Origin: an uncultured Phocaeicola sp.
Lineage (GTDB): Bacteria; Bacteroidota; Bacteroidia; Bacteroidales; Bacteroidaceae
NCBI GenBank assembly: GCA_944320855.1
Contig: CALUJF010000021.1
Location: forward strand, 1-48,059
DNA length: 48,059 nucleotides
Direction of reading: 5' to 3'
The notes under the pieces were generated by a model. It had not been told where the DNA came from and did not search any database. It saw nothing but the letters and a program-made list of their open reading frames with translations. The position numbers and the translations under genes were made by a program. Shown here in pieces: positions 16,177 to 25,200 of the stretch. Numbering within the stretch: position 1 is the first letter of the stretch; each line of letters opens with the position of its first letter.

Positions 16177-16196
16177 AATGTTCTTTCCTCCTTATA

Positions 16197-16898
16197 TTAT
16201 TCGTGACGTGGATCAATGTGTTTAACTGCACCCTGTTCTGCTGTGAAGCGTCCGTAAGTACCTGTTACTTTCTTCAATGCTTCGTTAGCGTCTGTACCTT
16301 TCTTGATTTCATCCATGAACTTGCCAAGGTGAACGAATTCGTATCCGCAGATTTCATCGTTTTCATCCAAAGCGATAGTCTTGATATATCCTTCAGCCAT
16401 TTCAAGGTAACGAGGACCTTTAGCCAATGTTCCGTACAATGTACCTACCTGGCTACGGAGACCTTTACCCAAGTCTTCAAGACCTGCACCGATCATCAAA
16501 CCGCCTTCAGAGAAAGCTGACTGAGTACGACCGTAAACAATCTGCAAGAACAATTCACGCATTGCAGTGTTGATAGCGTCGCAAACCAAGTCTGTGTTCA
16601 ATGCTTCGAGAACTGTCTTGCCTGGAAGGATTTCTGAAGCCATAGCTGCAGAGTGAGTCATACCAGAGCAACCGATTGTTTCAACCAATGCTTCCTGGAT
16701 GATACCTTCTTTCACGTTAAGAGTCAGTTTACAAGCACCCTGCTGAGGAGCACACCAACCGATACCGTGAGTCAAACCTGAAATGTCTTTGATTTCTTTT
16801 GATTTAACCCATTTTCCTTCTTCAGGAATTGGAGCCGGACCGTGATTAGGTCCTTTTTTTACAACACACATGTGTTCAACTTCGTGTGAATAAGTCAT
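16197..16898 (-). CDS. NifU-like iron-sulfur cluster assembly scaffold protein
   Basis: A 233-aa protein of the IscU/NifU N-terminal fold. The start at 16898 (MTYSHEVEHMC) is chosen because the longer frame to 17021 lies over the promoter. Candidate cluster ligands are Cys49 and Cys56 (GWCAPQQGAC), Cys77 in the signature GCSGMTHSAAMAS, and Cys106. It continues with a long C-terminal part not found in IscU. It is followed by the GGGtGRT gene in the same operon. No cysteine desulfurase lies nearby, so it must use one encoded elsewhere, or play a different role. Confidence 0.88.
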   Translation of the reverse strand: MTYSHEVEHMCVVKKGPNHGPAPIPEEGKWVKSKEIKDISGLTHGIGWCAPQQGACKLTLNVKEGIIQEALVETIGCSGMTHSAAMASEILPGKTVLEALNTDLVCDAINTAMRELFLQIVYGRTQSAFSEGGLMIGAGLEDLGKGLRSQVGTLYGTLAKGPRYLEMAEGYIKTIALDENDEICGYEFVHLGKFMDEIKKGTDANEALKKVTGTYGRFTAEQGAVKHIDPRHE

Positions 16899-16978
16899 AT
16901 TCTTTACGTTTTTATTGGTAATAAAAAAATAAGTTATTTCGTAAACTTTTGGATAGGCACACTTGCTTTTTCCGAACG

Positions 16979-17008
16979 CAAATTTACTTCTTTTATTCTT
17001 TTTTGCAA
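16979..17008 (-). promoter_or_regulatory. Promoter of the NifU-like/GGGtGRT operon
   Basis: Minus-strand -33 TTG (complement of 17006-17008), 19-bp spacer, -7 TAAATTTG (complement of 16979-16986). The transcript leader would be about 75 nt. Confidence 0.7.
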
Positions 17009-17102
17009 CCTTAGGATGCAAACTTTTTCTTACATTTTAGGATAATTTTTATGTGCATTATTGCTTTTGTAAACTCAACTTTGCAATTTTATTTATACTC
17101 GC

Positions 17103-17172
17103 AAAAAAAATGCTTCGTCGTTTGGGCCAAAGCGACGAAGCGTTTTGACTTGAATGACGAAGCATTTTTTTT
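17103..17172 (-). terminator. Terminator of the two-component operon
   Basis: Inverted repeat with arms AAAAAATGCTTCGTC (17103-17119) and its complement (17156-17172), ending in T8 on the plus strand and T8 again on the minus strand. A third copy of the arm, CGACGAAGCG at 17133-17142, allows an alternative stem. It closes the kinase gene ending at 17181. Confidence 0.8.
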
Positions 17173-17180
17173 AAGCATAT

Positions 17181-18950
17181 TTACTTTTGAAGTGTGAATA
17201 CAAATTCCAGTCCTCCGTTTGGAGCATTCTTTGCAAATATCGTTCCTCCGTGGAACAGTACCGCGTTCTTCACAATGGCAAGTCCGAGTCCGGTTCCGCC
17301 GAGTTTTCTGGAGCGTCCTTTGTCTACTCTGTAGAACCGTTCGAACAGGCGCGTCAGATGTTCTTCTTCTACACCTACTCCTGAGTCTGAGAAACTGAAG
17401 TAGTAGAATGTATCGTCTTCGCGGAAACAGTTTATGGTGATTTGAATGTTTGTTCCGGCGTATGCTATTGCATTGTCCATTAGGTTTCTGAAAATGGAAT
17501 AGAGCAGAGAGTGGTTTCCGTTTACCATAAGTGCCTGCGGCATGAGGTTTATTACCCTTATGCACTTTTCTTCCAGTCCGAGTGCTACTTCGTTTATGAT
17601 ATTGTCTACCACCAGACTGAGGTTCACGGCTTCCCTTTCCATCATTTCCGGTGCCTCGTCCATTCTTGTCAGAACAGATATGTCGCGTAGCAGGGTAGTG
17701 AGTCGGTTACTCTGGGCATAGCTTCTTTCCAAAAATGTTCTCACCGTGTCTTTAGGAATGTTAGGGTTGCTGAGTATTGTTTCCAGATATCCCTGAATGC
17801 TGCTTACCGGTGTTTTCAGCTCGTGGGCTATGTTCTGGGTGAGCTGTCTTTTCAGCCTTGCCTGTTCTTCTTCCTGGGTAATGTCGTTAATGGATATTTC
17901 GAACGACAGGTCCTGGAAGATGATACACTCTATGGTGAATGTTCTGGCATTCTTGTTGAGATGGTGAGTAACCCTTTTTTCTTCTTTACTGTAATTCCCT
18001 TCGTTTTTATTCAGAAACTCGATGATGGGTTTCAGCTCGGGGATTGTAAAGATTTCGTCTGTAGAGCTTAGGTTGCGGTCTGAAATGTTATTGATGTATT
18101 GTGTAAACAGGCTGTTTACTAAAATTTCCTTTCTCTCTTTCGTGAATACACCAAGTCCTTCGTGCGAGGTCTGAAGGTGTGAAATCAGTTTTTCTCTTTC
18201 TATATACAGTGCTTCCTTTGCTCTGTGCAGTCTTTTGTAGATAGTAATAATGTGCTGCGATATTTCTCCCAATTCGTTTTTAGGGAATGTACGCAGAATG
18301 TCCATGTCTATAGGTTCGTTCTTGTCGGCTTTGAGGGCGAACTGCTGCAGGTTGGTGATTGATTTTCCGAGCTTGTAGGTGAACCTGTAGAATATCACCA
18401 TGAGGACTATGCAGATAAGGAAAGTGAACCATACATATCCCATGTCTGCTTCAAGATGTTCAGTCAGGCTGACATTGTATGGCAGTGCCGAACGCAGAAT
18501 GATGCGGTGCTTCGGGAAATACTTGGCAGAGTAAAAATACTCTTCTCCATCAATACTTTCTGAAAATCTGCTTATGGCATATCCACTGCCGTACATCAGT
18601 GCGTCCTGTACTTCCTTTCTGGAAGAGTGATTTGAAAATTCACTCAGATTTTTGTCTGTCGAATCGAATATCACTTTTCCTTCAGGCGTGATAATAGTGA
18701 CCCTGAGATTTGGAATCATATGGGTCATTATGTAATGTTTCAGAGAGTCCAACGAACCGGCATCAGCCATGTATCCATACAGCTGTTCGTTATAGTTCTG
18801 TAATTGGGTGTTCAGCAGTTCTGTCTTGTATGATTTTTCGCGTTGGTACTGAAACAGCATGAAGCATGCCGCAAATGCAACAAACAGTGTTATGACAGAA
18901 AGGAACAGTTTACGGCTGAATGTAAGCAGACGTATATTAAACTTTGTCAT
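17181..18950 (-). CDS. Membrane sensor histidine kinase (PhoR-like)
   Basis: A 589-aa kinase. TM1 about 12-33, a periplasmic sensor about 34-170, TM2 about 171-190, then a HAMP/PAS-like linker and the kinase core. The dimerisation motif NIAHELKTP has the phospho-accepting His376. N box NLMDNAIAYA, G1 DSGVGV and G2 GGTGLGLAIVK are complete. The periplasmic domain carries 'LRVTIITPEGKVIFDS', the short strand pattern seen in PhoR/WalK-type dCache-like sensors. Its signal is unknown. It follows the response regulator by 18 bp, and the pair shares the promoter at 19678-19709. It is not the RprX of B. fragilis as far as I can judge. Confidence 0.93.
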   Translation of the reverse strand: MTKFNIRLLTFSRKLFLSVITLFVAFAACFMLFQYQREKSYKTELLNTQLQNYNEQLYGYMADAGSLDSLKHYIMTHMIPNLRVTIITPEGKVIFDSTDKNLSEFSNHSSRKEVQDALMYGSGYAISRFSESIDGEEYFYSAKYFPKHRIILRSALPYNVSLTEHLEADMGYVWFTFLICIVLMVIFYRFTYKLGKSITNLQQFALKADKNEPIDMDILRTFPKNELGEISQHIITIYKRLHRAKEALYIEREKLISHLQTSHEGLGVFTKERKEILVNSLFTQYINNISDRNLSSTDEIFTIPELKPIIEFLNKNEGNYSKEEKRVTHHLNKNARTFTIECIIFQDLSFEISINDITQEEEQARLKRQLTQNIAHELKTPVSSIQGYLETILSNPNIPKDTVRTFLERSYAQSNRLTTLLRDISVLTRMDEAPEMMEREAVNLSLVVDNIINEVALGLEEKCIRVINLMPQALMVNGNHSLLYSIFRNLMDNAIAYAGTNIQITINCFREDDTFYYFSFSDSGVGVEEEHLTRLFERFYRVDKGRSRKLGGTGLGLAIVKNAVLFHGGTIFAKNAPNGGLEFVFTLQK

Positions 18951-18968
18951 TTTTACGTTTTCAATTAA

Positions 18969-19655
18969 TTATTCACATTCGAAACAATATCCATATCCCA
19001 GACGTGTTACAATGTATTTGCCGTATTCTCCAATTTTCTTTCTTAATCTTGTGATATTAACGTCGATGGTGCGATCCAGTACATATACTTCGTTATGCCA
19101 TACTTTGGCCAAAATGTCCTCGCGGGAAAATACTCTTCCCTGATTCTGCAAGAGGAGCAGCAGAATTTCAAATTCTTTCTTTGTGAGTGAGATTTCTTCG
19201 CCACGTATCACTACTTTTTTCTTATTTGAATCCACTACCATTTCTTTGAAAATAAGCTGGTCGTTGCTCTTGTTTTGCACGCTTGCAGTGCGTCGGATGA
19301 CAGCTTTGACTCTGGCCAATACTTCCCTGAGGGAGAATGGCTTCGAAATGTAATCGTCCGCCCCCAAATTAAAGCCTGTAAGGGTATCATTCTCGGTATC
19401 TTTGGCTGTGATGAAGATGATAGGGATATTGGCTGTATCCTTGTTCTTTTTCATCATGCTTGCCATTCTGAAGCCTGATATTTCGCCCATCATGACATCC
19501 AACAGCAGGACATTGTACTGGGTAAGGTCAAGTTTCAGTGCTTCTTCAGCCGAGTTGGCTGTGTCTACCAGGTAACCTTCGGTTTCCAGATTGAATTTCA
19601 AGATTTCACACAAATCTTCTTCATCATCTACGACTAAAATTCTGTAATCGTTCAT
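18969..19655 (-). CDS. OmpR/PhoB-family response regulator
   Basis: A 228-aa regulator. The receiver domain (1-120) has the acidic pocket VVDDEED, phospho-accepting Asp53 in LLLDVMMG and Lys in FITAKD. A winged-helix DNA-binding domain (about 130-228) ends with 'SREDILAKVWHNEVYVLDRTIDVNITRLRKKIG' and RLGYGYCFE. All functional residues are present. The partner kinase follows directly. No target operon is evident in the window. Confidence 0.95.
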   Translation of the reverse strand: MNDYRILVVDDEEDLCEILKFNLETEGYLVDTANSAEEALKLDLTQYNVLLLDVMMGEISGFRMASMMKKNKDTANIPIIFITAKDTENDTLTGFNLGADDYISKPFSLREVLARVKAVIRRTASVQNKSNDQLIFKEMVVDSNKKKVVIRGEEISLTKKEFEILLLLLQNQGRVFSREDILAKVWHNEVYVLDRTIDVNITRLRKKIGEYGKYIVTRLGYGYCFECE

Positions 19656-19677
19656 AATGCCTTTATTTATTGTTTTA

Positions 19678-19709
19678 CAAATGTATGCAATATTATTTTC
19701 TGCTGCAAA
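19678..19709 (-). promoter_or_regulatory. Promoter of the two-component operon
   Basis: Minus-strand -33 TTTG (complement of 19706-19709), 20-bp spacer, -7 TACATTTG (complement of 19678-19685), 23 bp before the start codon. One of the best consensus matches in the window. Confidence 0.75.
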
Positions 19710-19757
19710 GATGATGCGATTTTATTACTGAGGCGTGAAATAAATGTTACAATTCTG

Positions 19758-20807
19758 TTACAAACCGGGTTTCGTAAATTCTCCGGCTATAGAGCGGCTC
19801 ATTTCGTTTCTTATCTCGCGAGGGCTTAGTCCGTGTCCAAGCAGGAACATAAGTTTTGTCAGGACACTTTCTACGGTGGAATCATATCCGCTAATCACAC
19901 CGGCATCAAGCAGATGTAGTCCTGTTTCGTAACGTCCCATTTCCACCATACCGGTTTGGCATTGCGAGATGTTCACAATTACGATTCCCCTGCTTGTAGC
20001 CTCTGCAAGAAGTTTTATGAACCATTCCTTTTGAGGTGCATTTCCGGAACCGTATGTCTTTAGAGCTACGGCTTTAAGTCCCGGAGTGTTGAGTACGGTT
20101 CTGACAAGATTCTCCTGTATTCCCGGGAAGATAGTCAGTACCAATACATTTGTGTCGAAAACGTAATGCGGGTGCATCGGTACTCCCGGTTTTACTTTTC
20201 TTATTTTGTCGTATTCATATTTGATATGAATTCCTGCTGTAGCGAGGGCAGGATAATTATATGAACGGAAGGCATTGAAGTTCTCTGCATTGATTTTAGT
20301 CGTACGGTTTCCCCTTAGCAGATGATTTTCAAAGAAGATACATACCTCCGGCACTACAGCAGTTCCGTCTGGATGTTTTGCTGCAGCTATTTCTATAGAT
20401 GTGATTAGGTTTTCTTTTCCGTCGGTACGCAATACACCGATAGGTAACTGGCTACCTGTCAGAATCACCGGTTTGCTCAGGTTTTCAAGCATGAAGCTCA
20501 GTGCCGATGCTGTATATGCCATGGTGTCTGTGCCGTGAAGTATCACGAAACCGTCGAAGTTGTCATAGTTGTAGTCGATTATTTTCACCAGTTTAGCCCA
20601 AAGCGAAGGCTCCATGTCTGATGAATCGATAGGAGGGTTGAATTGATATGATGAAATGCGATAATTGAATCTTTTGAGTTCAGGAACGTTTTCCTGCAAC
20701 TGGTCAAAATTGAATGCTTCCAAAGCCCCTGTCTCAGGGTTCTCTATCATTCCTATGGTACCTCCTGTATATATAAGCAGGACTGAGGGATAATCCGGTT
20801 TAATCAT
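19758..20807 (-). CDS. ansA: Type I L-asparaginase
   Basis: A 349-aa cytoplasmic enzyme that hydrolyses asparagine to aspartate and ammonia. Both catalytic threonine sites are present: Thr14 in YTGGTIG and the HGTDTMAYT motif with Thr93-Asp94. Lys in 'VALKTYGSGNAP' supports the type I (AnsA) assignment. The absence of a signal peptide argues against the periplasmic type II. The start at 20807 is preferred to a frame extension reaching 20846, because the extension crosses the promoter -7 box. Monocistronic. Confidence 0.95.
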   Translation of the reverse strand: MIKPDYPSVLLIYTGGTIGMIENPETGALEAFNFDQLQENVPELKRFNYRISSYQFNPPIDSSDMEPSLWAKLVKIIDYNYDNFDGFVILHGTDTMAYTASALSFMLENLSKPVILTGSQLPIGVLRTDGKENLITSIEIAAAKHPDGTAVVPEVCIFFENHLLRGNRTTKINAENFNAFRSYNYPALATAGIHIKYEYDKIRKVKPGVPMHPHYVFDTNVLVLTIFPGIQENLVRTVLNTPGLKAVALKTYGSGNAPQKEWFIKLLAEATSRGIVIVNISQCQTGMVEMGRYETGLHLLDAGVISGYDSTVESVLTKLMFLLGHGLSPREIRNEMSRSIAGEFTKPGL

Positions 20808-20843
20808 AATGCAGTATCTGTATCTATCTTGTTTCTGTTTCTG

Positions 20844-20851
20844 CAAAGATA
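20844..20851 (-). promoter_or_regulatory. -7 box of ansA
   Basis: Minus-strand TATCTTTG followed by CAGAAAC, 37 bp before the ATG at 20807. No clear -33 box. Confidence 0.5.
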
Positions 20852-21155
20852 TGGAGTTTATATCTTATTTAAAAATGTTAATCAATTTAATTTTGGTGGT
20901 TGTTGTGACTATTGTCAATTAAAGGTGTTGTTGGGTGATGCTTTATATTCTTGTACACTAACTATTTGTAAAGTGTAGGCTTCTTATTGTACCTGTTTTG
21001 ATAGTCAAAATTAATATCTGTTTTACGGGTGATAATGTTGTAAAAAAAACTAAAATGTGTATGTGAAACTATATTTATTAATTCAGAGCTTTATGAAAAA
21101 TGATGATGCTTAAGGTGGAAAATTCTTAGAATTTTTTATTTATATTATAAAGATG
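20852..21155. other. About 300-bp spacer between divergent genes
   Basis: Very AT-rich, with homopolymer runs and no open frame or hairpin I can support. It separates the divergent ansA and 21205 gene promoters. Confidence 0.5.
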
Positions 21156-21163
21156 TATATTTG
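21156..21163 (+). promoter_or_regulatory. -7 box of the 21205 gene
   Basis: TATATTTG followed by CATAAATAATC, 41 bp before the ATG. The -33 region (TTTT) is weak. Confidence 0.45.
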
Positions 21164-21204
21164 CATAAATAATCGAAGTATTAATATTAAAACCGTAATA
21201 AAGT

Positions 21205-22029
21205 ATGAAATATATTTCTCCCGGTTCATGGTTCTCGCTGGAATATCCGGCAGGATGGCATGAGTTTGAAGATACAGAGGACAGCTTCCTGTTTTACAAT
21301 CCTGAAAAGTGGAACGGTAATTTCAGAATATCGGCTTTCAAAGGGCAGGACAAGAATTATGCTGACGAGTGTATGGATTATGAGTTGAAGAACAACAGGA
21401 CTTCCAGACTGGTAAAGGTGGGCGAATGGCCATGCGTTTATTCTACCGAGAATTTTCAGGAAAACGGCAACTGGTATACTTCGCATCTGTGGATTACCGG
21501 AAGGGAAGATATATCTGTAGAATGTTCGTTTACAGTGGCAAAGGGAGAGAGCATGAAACCGGCGGAGAATATAATAACTTCGTTGAAAGTGAGATGCGAG
21601 GGCGAGAAGCCTTGGAAAGAGATAATCCCGGTACGTGTGCTTGAGATTAATGCTATCAACGAAAGTTTCGATTGGGCAGTAATGACTATCAAAAAACAGC
21701 TCACAAAAGATTTTACTTCATCCGAGGCTGATATTGCCAACATTCAGAAAGTGATGGATAGCGGCAAGTTCAACAACAGCCAGCGTCAGGCATGGGAATC
21801 ATTCGGAATGGCTTTCGGGGCTATACTTGTCAATGAAATGGACGGTATGGAATGGGTTACTGTGATTGACGGACAGAAAGAAATGCCGGCACTGAAATTT
21901 GCCGATACTGATGTTATGGTATATCCGCAGCAGTTGGTATGGAGTAGAGTGAGAAACGGTAAGTCCTGCAGTCTGAAAGCCGAATTTGAAAAGATTAAGG
22001 AAGAAGTAGAAAAGATAATTAATAATTAA
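21205..22029 (+). CDS. DUF3805/DUF3806-like two-domain protein
   Basis: A 274-aa protein without a signal peptide. The N-terminal half (1-125) begins 'PGSWFSLEYPAGW' and resembles DUF3805, a PsbP-like fold. The C-terminal half (130-274) contains 'QAWESFGMAFGAILVNEMDGMEW', which fits DUF3806. I recall this pairing in Bacteroidota, but no activity is known. The last codons (IINN, stop) are written by the 7-nt AATTAAN array at 22017-22051, so the exact C-terminus probably varies among strains. A terminator at 22111-22167 follows. Confidence 0.78.
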   Translation: MKYISPGSWFSLEYPAGWHEFEDTEDSFLFYNPEKWNGNFRISAFKGQDKNYADECMDYELKNNRTSRLVKVGEWPCVYSTENFQENGNWYTSHLWITGREDISVECSFTVAKGESMKPAENIITSLKVRCEGEKPWKEIIPVRVLEINAINESFDWAVMTIKKQLTKDFTSSEADIANIQKVMDSGKFNNSQRQAWESFGMAFGAILVNEMDGMEWVTVIDGQKEMPALKFADTDVMVYPQQLVWSRVRNGKSCSLKAEFEKIKEEVEKIINN

Positions 22030-22051
22030 AAATTAAGAATTAATAATTGTG
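22017..22051 (+). repeat. Five 7-nt AATTAAN repeats across a stop codon
   Basis: Units AATTAAT, AATTAAA, AATTAAG, AATTAAT and AATTGTG run without gap. The TAA stop of the upstream gene (22027-22029) lies inside the array. Confidence 0.8.
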
Positions 22052-22110
22052 AGTTTACAAGATTGCAGTTGCAAGTTTACAAGGCTTTAATACTGCTTAA
22101 TGGAAAGTTG

Positions 22111-22167
22111 TTTTTAAGACATAAGAACATATAATAAATTTGTCCTTTTGTTCTTATGTCTTAAAAA
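22111..22167 (+). terminator. Terminator after the 21205 gene
   Basis: Perfect 19-bp inverted repeat (22111-22129 with 22149-22167, TTTTTAAGACATAAGAACA arm). The A/T outer parts serve as U tracts on either strand. Confidence 0.7.
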
Positions 22168-22187
22168 AAGTAACCTTGTCAGCTTGT

Positions 22188-22221
22188 AACTTAAAAAAAC
22201 TCACAAACTTAAAAACTAACA
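22188..22221 (+). repeat. 8-nt AACTYANA leader repeats before the ABC-F gene
   Basis: AACTTAAA, two extra bases, AACTCACA, AACTTAAA and AACTAACA. The block ends seven bases before the ATG at 22229. Confidence 0.85.
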
Positions 22222-22228
22222 TTCTTAC

Positions 22229-24094
22229 ATGACTCCATATTTACAGGTAGAAAATCTTACCAAATCATTCGGTGATTTGGTTCTATTCGATTCCATATCT
22301 TTCGGAGTAGCTGAGGGACAGCGTATCGGTCTGATAGCTAAAAACGGCTCCGGAAAAACTACTTTGCTTAACATCCTGGCAGGAAAGGAAGGTTATGACG
22401 ATGGAAAGATTACCTTCCGTCGCGACCTCCGTGTGGGCTATCTTGAACAGAGTCCGCAGTATCCTGACGATATAACTGTGCTCGAGGCATGTTTCTATCA
22501 TGGTACTCCTGTGGTACAACTCATAAAGGAATATGAGAAATGTATGGAAACTGAAGGCAATCCCGGACTGGAGGACTTGCTTGCACGTATGGAACACGAA
22601 AAGGCATGGGATTACGAGAGAAAGGCAAAGCAGATACTCTCGCAGTTGAAAATCAGGGATTTCAATCAGAAAATAAAACAACTCTCCGGAGGGCAGCTCA
22701 AGCGTGTGGCTCTTGCCAATGTGCTTATCACCGAGCCGGACTTGATTATACTTGATGAGCCTACCAACCATCTGGACCTCGATATGACAGAATGGCTGGA
22801 AGAGTATCTCAAACGTGGTACTCTGAGCCTGCTGATGGTGACTCACGACAGATACTTCCTCGACCGTGTATGTTCTGAGATTATCGAACTTGACAACAAG
22901 CAGGTTTATTCATATACAGGAAACTATAGTTACTATCTCCAGAAGCGCCAGGAGAGGATAGATGCAGCCAATGCGGAAATAGCGAGGGCAAATAACCTCT
23001 ACCGTACCGAGCTGGAATGGATGCGCCGTATGCCGCAGGCCCGCGGACACAAGGCGAGATACAGGGAGGAGGCTTTCTATGAGCTGGAGAAGGTGGCTAA
23101 AAGAAGAATGAACGATTCGAACGTGAAGTTGGATGTTAAGGCTTCATATATCGGTTCGAAGATATTCGAAGCCGACCATCTGTATAAGAGTTTCGGCGAC
23201 CTGAAGATTCTTGACGATTTCTCATACATCTTTGCGCGATATGAAAAGATGGGTATCGTGGGAAACAATGGTACAGGAAAATCAACCTTCATAAAAATCC
23301 TCATGGGATTGCAACAGCCTGACAGCGGCCGCTTGGATATAGGTGAGACAGTGCGTTTCGGTTACTATTCGCAGGAAGGACTTCAGTTTGACGAGCAAAT
23401 GAAGGTTATAGACGTGATAACTGATATTGCCGAGGTAATAGAGCTTGGTAACGGCAAGCGACTTACGGCATCGCAGTTCCTGCAGCACTTCCTCTTTACC
23501 CCGGAAACCCAGCACAGCTATGTCTATAAGTTGAGTGGTGGCGAAAGACGACGCTTGTACCTCTGTACTGTACTGATGCGTAATCCTAACTTCCTCGTTC
23601 TGGACGAGCCTACAAATGACCTTGATATCGTAACACTACAGGTGCTTGAGGAATATCTTCAGAACTTTAAGGGGTGTGTTATTGTGGTGAGCCATGACCG
23701 CTATTTTATGGATAAGGTGGTAGACCATATCCTGGTGTTCAACGGGCAGGGTGATATCCGTGACTTCCCGGGCAATTATTCTGATTATCGCGACTGGAAA
23801 CTTGCAAAGCAGGACCGCGAAAAGGAAGCAGCCAAACCAAAGGAAGAGAAAACTCAGAAGGTGCGCCTGAACGATAAACGTCGCATGACTTTCAAGGAAA
23901 AGAAGGAGTTTGAGCAGCTTGAAAAGGAAATAGCTGAGTTGGAAGCCGAGAAGAAGGTTATAGAAGACGCTCTTTGCAGCGGTACACTGAGTGTGGACGA
24001 ACTCACTGAGAAATCGAAACGTCTGCCGATACTTACAGATGAGATTGACGAGAAGACCATGCGCTGGATGGAACTAAGCGAAATAGAAGGATAA
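22229..24094 (+). CDS. ABC-F family ATPase (Uup-like)
   Basis: A 621-aa soluble protein with two ABC nucleotide-binding domains and no membrane segments. NBD1 (1-250): Walker A AKNGSGKTT at 37-45 (first Gly replaced by Ala), LSGGQLKR, LDEPTNHLD. A linker of helical pairs ('TELEWMRRMPQARGHKARYRE') is the arm/P-site tRNA interaction motif region. NBD2 (about 320-530): GNNGTGKS, LSGGERRR, LDEPTNDLD. The C-terminal 60 residues form a coiled coil with lysines, as in Uup. Such factors act on the ribosome and some give antibiotic protection, but this one looks like the housekeeping Uup group. It starts right after an 8-nt leader array. Confidence 0.9.
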   Translation: MTPYLQVENLTKSFGDLVLFDSISFGVAEGQRIGLIAKNGSGKTTLLNILAGKEGYDDGKITFRRDLRVGYLEQSPQYPDDITVLEACFYHGTPVVQLIKEYEKCMETEGNPGLEDLLARMEHEKAWDYERKAKQILSQLKIRDFNQKIKQLSGGQLKRVALANVLITEPDLIILDEPTNHLDLDMTEWLEEYLKRGTLSLLMVTHDRYFLDRVCSEIIELDNKQVYSYTGNYSYYLQKRQERIDAANAEIARANNLYRTELEWMRRMPQARGHKARYREEAFYELEKVAKRRMNDSNVKLDVKASYIGSKIFEADHLYKSFGDLKILDDFSYIFARYEKMGIVGNNGTGKSTFIKILMGLQQPDSGRLDIGETVRFGYYSQEGLQFDEQMKVIDVITDIAEVIELGNGKRLTASQFLQHFLFTPETQHSYVYKLSGGERRRLYLCTVLMRNPNFLVLDEPTNDLDIVTLQVLEEYLQNFKGCVIVVSHDRYFMDKVVDHILVFNGQGDIRDFPGNYSDYRDWKLAKQDREKEAAKPKEEKTQKVRLNDKRRMTFKEKKEFEQLEKEIAELEAEKKVIEDALCSGTLSVDELTEKSKRLPILTDEIDEKTMRWMELSEIEG

Positions 24095-24097
24095 GAT

Positions 24098-24631
24098 ATG
24101 GATTTCCGTAAAAGACTTCTTCAGCGTTTGAGTCAGGACGACATACACGAGATATGTTTTCTCACTCAAGGAACGGACAATGACAGTCTGAAAGAAGAAC
24201 TATATACCCTGATATCTGATGAGGATGTCAGGATTTCATATAATGCTCTATGGGTGTTCACCTATTTTGACTTGTCGAACAATAAATGGCTGTATGCAAA
24301 GCATGACGAACTGATTGACAAGGCTATAACAGAAAAGCATGAGGGGAAGAAACGTTTGCTTCTCACTCTTCTGTTGAGACAGCCTTTTGAATGTGACACT
24401 TTGCGTACGGACTTTATCGATTTTTGTTTTGAGACAATACAGTCATCGCATGAGTCGTGTTCTAACCGTGCTTTGTGTATGAAGCTGGCATACGAGCAGT
24501 GCAGGTTCTTTCCGGAACTTCTGTCTGAATTAAGCAATTTTCTTGAAATAATATCTGCTGAGTCTTTATCTTCGGGGCTGAAAACGGCCAGGCGTAATGT
24601 GATGAAGAAGATATTAGGTAATGTAAAGTAG
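24098..24631 (+). CDS. Hypothetical helical-repeat protein, 177 aa
   Basis: A soluble all-helical protein that begins four bases after the ABC-F stop, so it is coexpressed with it. The pattern of paired helices (such as 'EELYTLISDEDVRISYNALWVFTYF' in parts and 'RTDFIDFCFETIQ') suggests HEAT-like repeats, but I recognise no named family. It has no signal peptide. Overall the sequence resembles small Bacteroidota proteins found after housekeeping genes. Confidence 0.65.
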   Translation: MDFRKRLLQRLSQDDIHEICFLTQGTDNDSLKEELYTLISDEDVRISYNALWVFTYFDLSNNKWLYAKHDELIDKAITEKHEGKKRLLLTLLLRQPFECDTLRTDFIDFCFETIQSSHESCSNRALCMKLAYEQCRFFPELLSELSNFLEIISAESLSSGLKTARRNVMKKILGNVK

Positions 24632-24646
24632 AGAAGCTTGATTTTA

Positions 24647-25194
24647 TCAACTTATATCATTTAAATCGAAATATAGTAAACGTGTTGTAGAATCCTTATC
24701 TTCATCAGTAAGAGCTACAAATCCGTTTTTTATATAGAATGGAACTGCTGCTGCATAGGCATCAACTGTTATAAATCTGCAACCTGTTTTATTGTCATCG
24801 AGGAAATAGCTTTTTATAAAGTTTAATAAAAACGTACCAATAGAATGTCCTTTCATTGATAAATCTACAGCAAATCTACATATCTTGACAGCAGGATAAC
24901 TTTTAAGGCGTTTTTCATTAACGAATTTATGTCGGCGAAAACGGTTAAATTCTGTTTTACTTTCAAAATCAGTTAATGATATTCTATCATTTGCTAAACT
25001 GAAATATGCTATAGTTTTCTTTGAAAATTTTTGCTCGAAGACATAGCTTACAGCCAATAATGACTCTCTGTATAAAACAGATTCATTTAAAATAAAATCG
25101 TTCAAATCGGAATCTCCACAATTGAACGATTTTATTTTTCAGCTTTATCTAATTTTCGTATCTCGTAATTATCTCTGATTTCGTCTAAATTCAT
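24647..25194 (-). pseudogene. GNAT-family toxin-like acetyltransferase with a frameshift in an A5 tract
   Basis: The start codon is ATG at 25194, six bases after the antitoxin stop. It gives MNLDEIRDNYEIRKLDKAEK and then stops at 25132 (TAA). The next frame (-1 shift) continues without a gap as IKSFNCGDSDLNDFILNES and on to the C-terminal 'RFITVDAYAAAVPFYIKNGF', the signature of TacT/AtaT-like GNAT toxins that acetylate aminoacyl-tRNA. The acetyl-CoA loop 'GHSIGTFL' is present. The break falls in GAAAAATAA: the A5 tract at 25135-25139 has one A too few for a single frame. Either a single-base deletion has disabled the toxin, or slippage (transcriptional or -1 ribosomal) on the A tract produces a little full-length protein. 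Confidence 0.8.
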
Positions 25195-25200
25195 GGTAAT

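Noticed and set aside
17089-17565. 158-aa minus-strand frame
   Set aside because: A frame shadow of the histidine kinase and of its terminator.
17181-19655. RprX/RprY two-component system
   Set aside because: The regulator's N-terminus does not resemble my memory of RprY, so no symbol was given.
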